8,415 nt of DNA from Sulfuritalea sp. (GTDB lineage: Bacteria > Pseudomonadota > Gammaproteobacteria > Burkholderiales > Rhodocyclaceae). The translations under genes and the position numbers were made by a program. Shown here piece after piece: positions 7,404 to 8,415 of the stretch (positions are counted from its first letter, which is position 1; each line of letters starts with the position of its first letter). The stretch is taken from NCBI GenBank assembly GCA_022843505.1, contig JALHNN010000088.1:1-8415 (forward strand), written 5' to 3'. The notes under the pieces are model-generated. The model saw only the letters and a list, made by a program, of their open reading frames with translations. It did not search any database and was not told the origin of the DNA.

Positions 7404-8345
7404 ATGGACGACCTGAAACGGGAACACCTGCGGCATACGCAGCTGTTCGCCAACGTCGGTTTCGAGAGCATCGAATACCTGTTCGACGGCTGCGAGGAGC
7501 GCAGGCTCGAGCGCGGCGACCACCTGCTCGAACCCGGCGCCGCCAACAAGCATCTTTACGTCATCCTCGAAGGCGAGTTGCGCGTCTATCTCAGCGACCG
7601 CAACCTGCCGCCCCAGGCCGTGCTCGGCCCGGGCGAATGCGTCGGCGAGATGTCGCTGTTCGACGGCCAGTCGGCGTCGGCGCTGGTGCTGGCGGCGCGC
7701 GACAGCCGCGTGCTGGCCATGCCCCATGACGTCGTCTGGTCCCTCGCCGACAGCTCCCACGGCGTGGCGCGCAACCTGCTGGCCATCATCAGCGGTCGCA
7801 TGCGCGAGAGCAACCGGGCGCTGGTCGCCCTGCAGGCCCGCAGCCTCGAGTTCGAGGACGGTTCCAGCGTCGACGCCCTGACCGGCATCCACACCCGCAG
7901 CTGGCTGCAGGAGGCCTTCCCGCGCGCCATCGCACGCTGCGAGCGCGACGGCATGCCCCTGTGCCTGCTGATCGCCGACATCGACCATTTCCGCAAGTTC
8001 AACGAACGCTTCGGCTTTCTCTCCGGCGATGCGGTGCTCAAGCGCATGGCGCGGCGGCTGGCCGACGGCCTGCGCGCCCAGGACCTGATTGCACGCTACG
8101 GCGGCGAGGAGTTCATGATCCTGCTGCCGAATACTGACCGTGACGAGGCGGTGCCGATCGCGGAACGCCTGCGCGAGCTGGTGGCCATCGGCAGCGGCCT
8201 GAAAACCGGCGAGGGCGTGACGCTGAGTTGTGGTGTCGGCCAGCGCCTGGACGGTGAAACCCTCGACTTGCTGATCAAGCGCACCGAGGCGGCGCTGCAA
8301 CGCGCCAAGGACAATGGCCGCGACCGCGTCGAGACCGCGGATTAG
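7404..8345 (+). CDS. Diguanylate cyclase with cyclic-nucleotide-binding-like domain
   Basis: The 313-residue protein probably makes cyclic di-GMP from two GTP. Residues about 12-130 form a CRP-like cyclic-nucleotide-binding fold (RGDHLLEPGAANKHLYVILEGELRV at 37-61 region; GEMSLFDGQSASA at 81-93). A helical linker leads to the GGDEF domain (about 155-310) with DIDHF at 192-196, SGD at 207-209 and the active-site GGEEF at 233-237. An RxxD inhibitory site (RAQD, 224-227) lies exactly five residues before it, so product inhibition is likely. In the sensor domain the Glu of the phosphate-binding cassette is kept, but the Arg that contacts the cyclic phosphate in CRP is Ala91, so cAMP may not be the ligand. 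No membrane segment is seen; the protein is probably cytoplasmic. The start is ambiguous among GTG 7383, ATG 7392, GTG 7401 and ATG 7404. GGAGGG at 7385-7390 best suits 7401 or 7404. A weak TATCAT box lies at 7367-7372. Family call firm. Confidence 0.92.
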   Translation: MDDLKREHLRHTQLFANVGFESIEYLFDGCEERRLERGDHLLEPGAANKHLYVILEGELRVYLSDRNLPPQAVLGPGECVGEMSLFDGQSASALVLAARDSRVLAMPHDVVWSLADSSHGVARNLLAIISGRMRESNRALVALQARSLEFEDGSSVDALTGIHTRSWLQEAFPRAIARCERDGMPLCLLIADIDHFRKFNERFGFLSGDAVLKRMARRLADGLRAQDLIARYGGEEFMILLPNTDRDEAVPIAERLRELVAIGSGLKTGEGVTLSCGVGQRLDGETLDLLIKRTEAALQRAKDNGRDRVETAD

Positions 8346-8353
8346 CGAAAAAC

Positions 8354-8359
8354 TACAAT
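8354..8359 (+). promoter_or_regulatory. Possible -10 box (TACAAT) after the cyclase gene
   Basis: TACAAT matches the -10 consensus at five of six positions, just past the cyclase stop codon. A poor -35 candidate (GAGACC, 8331-8336) lies 17 bases upstream. RNA would start near 8366, next to an ATG at 8367. This could open a new transcription unit beyond the window. Confidence 0.3.
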
Positions 8360-8366
8360 GCCGGCC

Positions 8367-8415
8367 ATGGTTGATATCGAGCGCAGCGAGCCAATTGGGA
8401 ACCCCCCGCGAGGGG
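8367..8415 (+). CDS. Possible start of a truncated downstream gene
   Basis: From the ATG at 8367 (or 8358 in the same frame) a reading frame runs to the window end without a stop, reading MVDIERSEPIGNPPRG. There is no Shine-Dalgarno, and only the TACAAT box supports a leaderless start. The fragment is too short to identify. The same bases may instead be a terminator. Confidence 0.2.
   Translation, partial: MVDIERSEPIGNPPRG
8402..8415 (+). terminator. Possible truncated terminator hairpin
   Basis: CCCC (8404-8407), a GCGA tetraloop (8408-8411) and GGGG (8412-8415) form a GNRA-capped stem cut by the window edge. Two more C bases (8402-8403) could extend it if the next bases are GG. It lies about 57 bases after the cyclase stop, a plausible terminator position, but any T run would be outside the window. 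Confidence 0.3.

Noticed and set aside
6471..8300. A 609-codon open frame antisense to the MoaB/CinA-type and cyclase genes
   Set aside because: It crosses the boundaries of well-supported genes and has no family signature; it is a composition artefact.

Overview
The window carries five complete or near-complete protein genes and a truncated edge region. Very high GC content, GC-rich third codon positions and the overall protein style suggest a Betaproteobacterium, perhaps near Rhodocyclales. That placement is inferred from protein flavour and gene order, not from any search. I see no tRNA, rRNA, insertion sequence, phage gene or CRISPR array. The backbone looks like ordinary chromosomal core sequence, and I do not see a clear undescribed system in it. 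The most unusual details are small regulatory or structural ones.

Layout. Positions 1-137 are non-coding, GC-rich and full of inverted repeats. On the minus strand, 138-1925 encodes glutaminyl-tRNA synthetase (glnS). A short divergent region of about 150 bases (1926-2072) follows. It holds a good sigma70-type promoter for glnS, an overlapping weaker -10 element facing the other way, a 13-base dyad, a possible 30-codon leader ORF and a GNRA-capped hairpin. On the plus strand four genes follow with little spacing: hrpA (2073-5852), a DEAH RNA helicase; an EI24/CysZ-type membrane protein (5869-6582); a stand-alone MoaB/CinA-type molybdopterin-binding-domain protein (6579-7364, overlapping the previous gene by ATGA); and a diguanylate cyclase with an N-terminal cyclic-nucleotide-binding-like domain (7404-8345). 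The last 70 bases hold a TACAAT box, a possible start of a new gene and half of a possible terminator.

How the genes fit together. GlnS charges tRNA(Gln), and HrpA is a translation-associated RNA helicase, so the divergent pair both serve protein synthesis. The EI24 and MoaB/CinA-type genes are almost certainly co-translated. The cyclase gene may be read from the same transcript, but its ribosome-binding site lies inside a small hairpin, so it may be under separate translational control. Its GGDEF domain looks catalytically intact with an intact inhibitory site. Its cyclic-nucleotide-like domain lacks the usual phosphate-binding arginine. The most unusual piece of DNA is an apparent in-frame insertion of about 12 codons in the C-terminal region of hrpA, bounded by 7-base direct repeats and containing inverted repeats.
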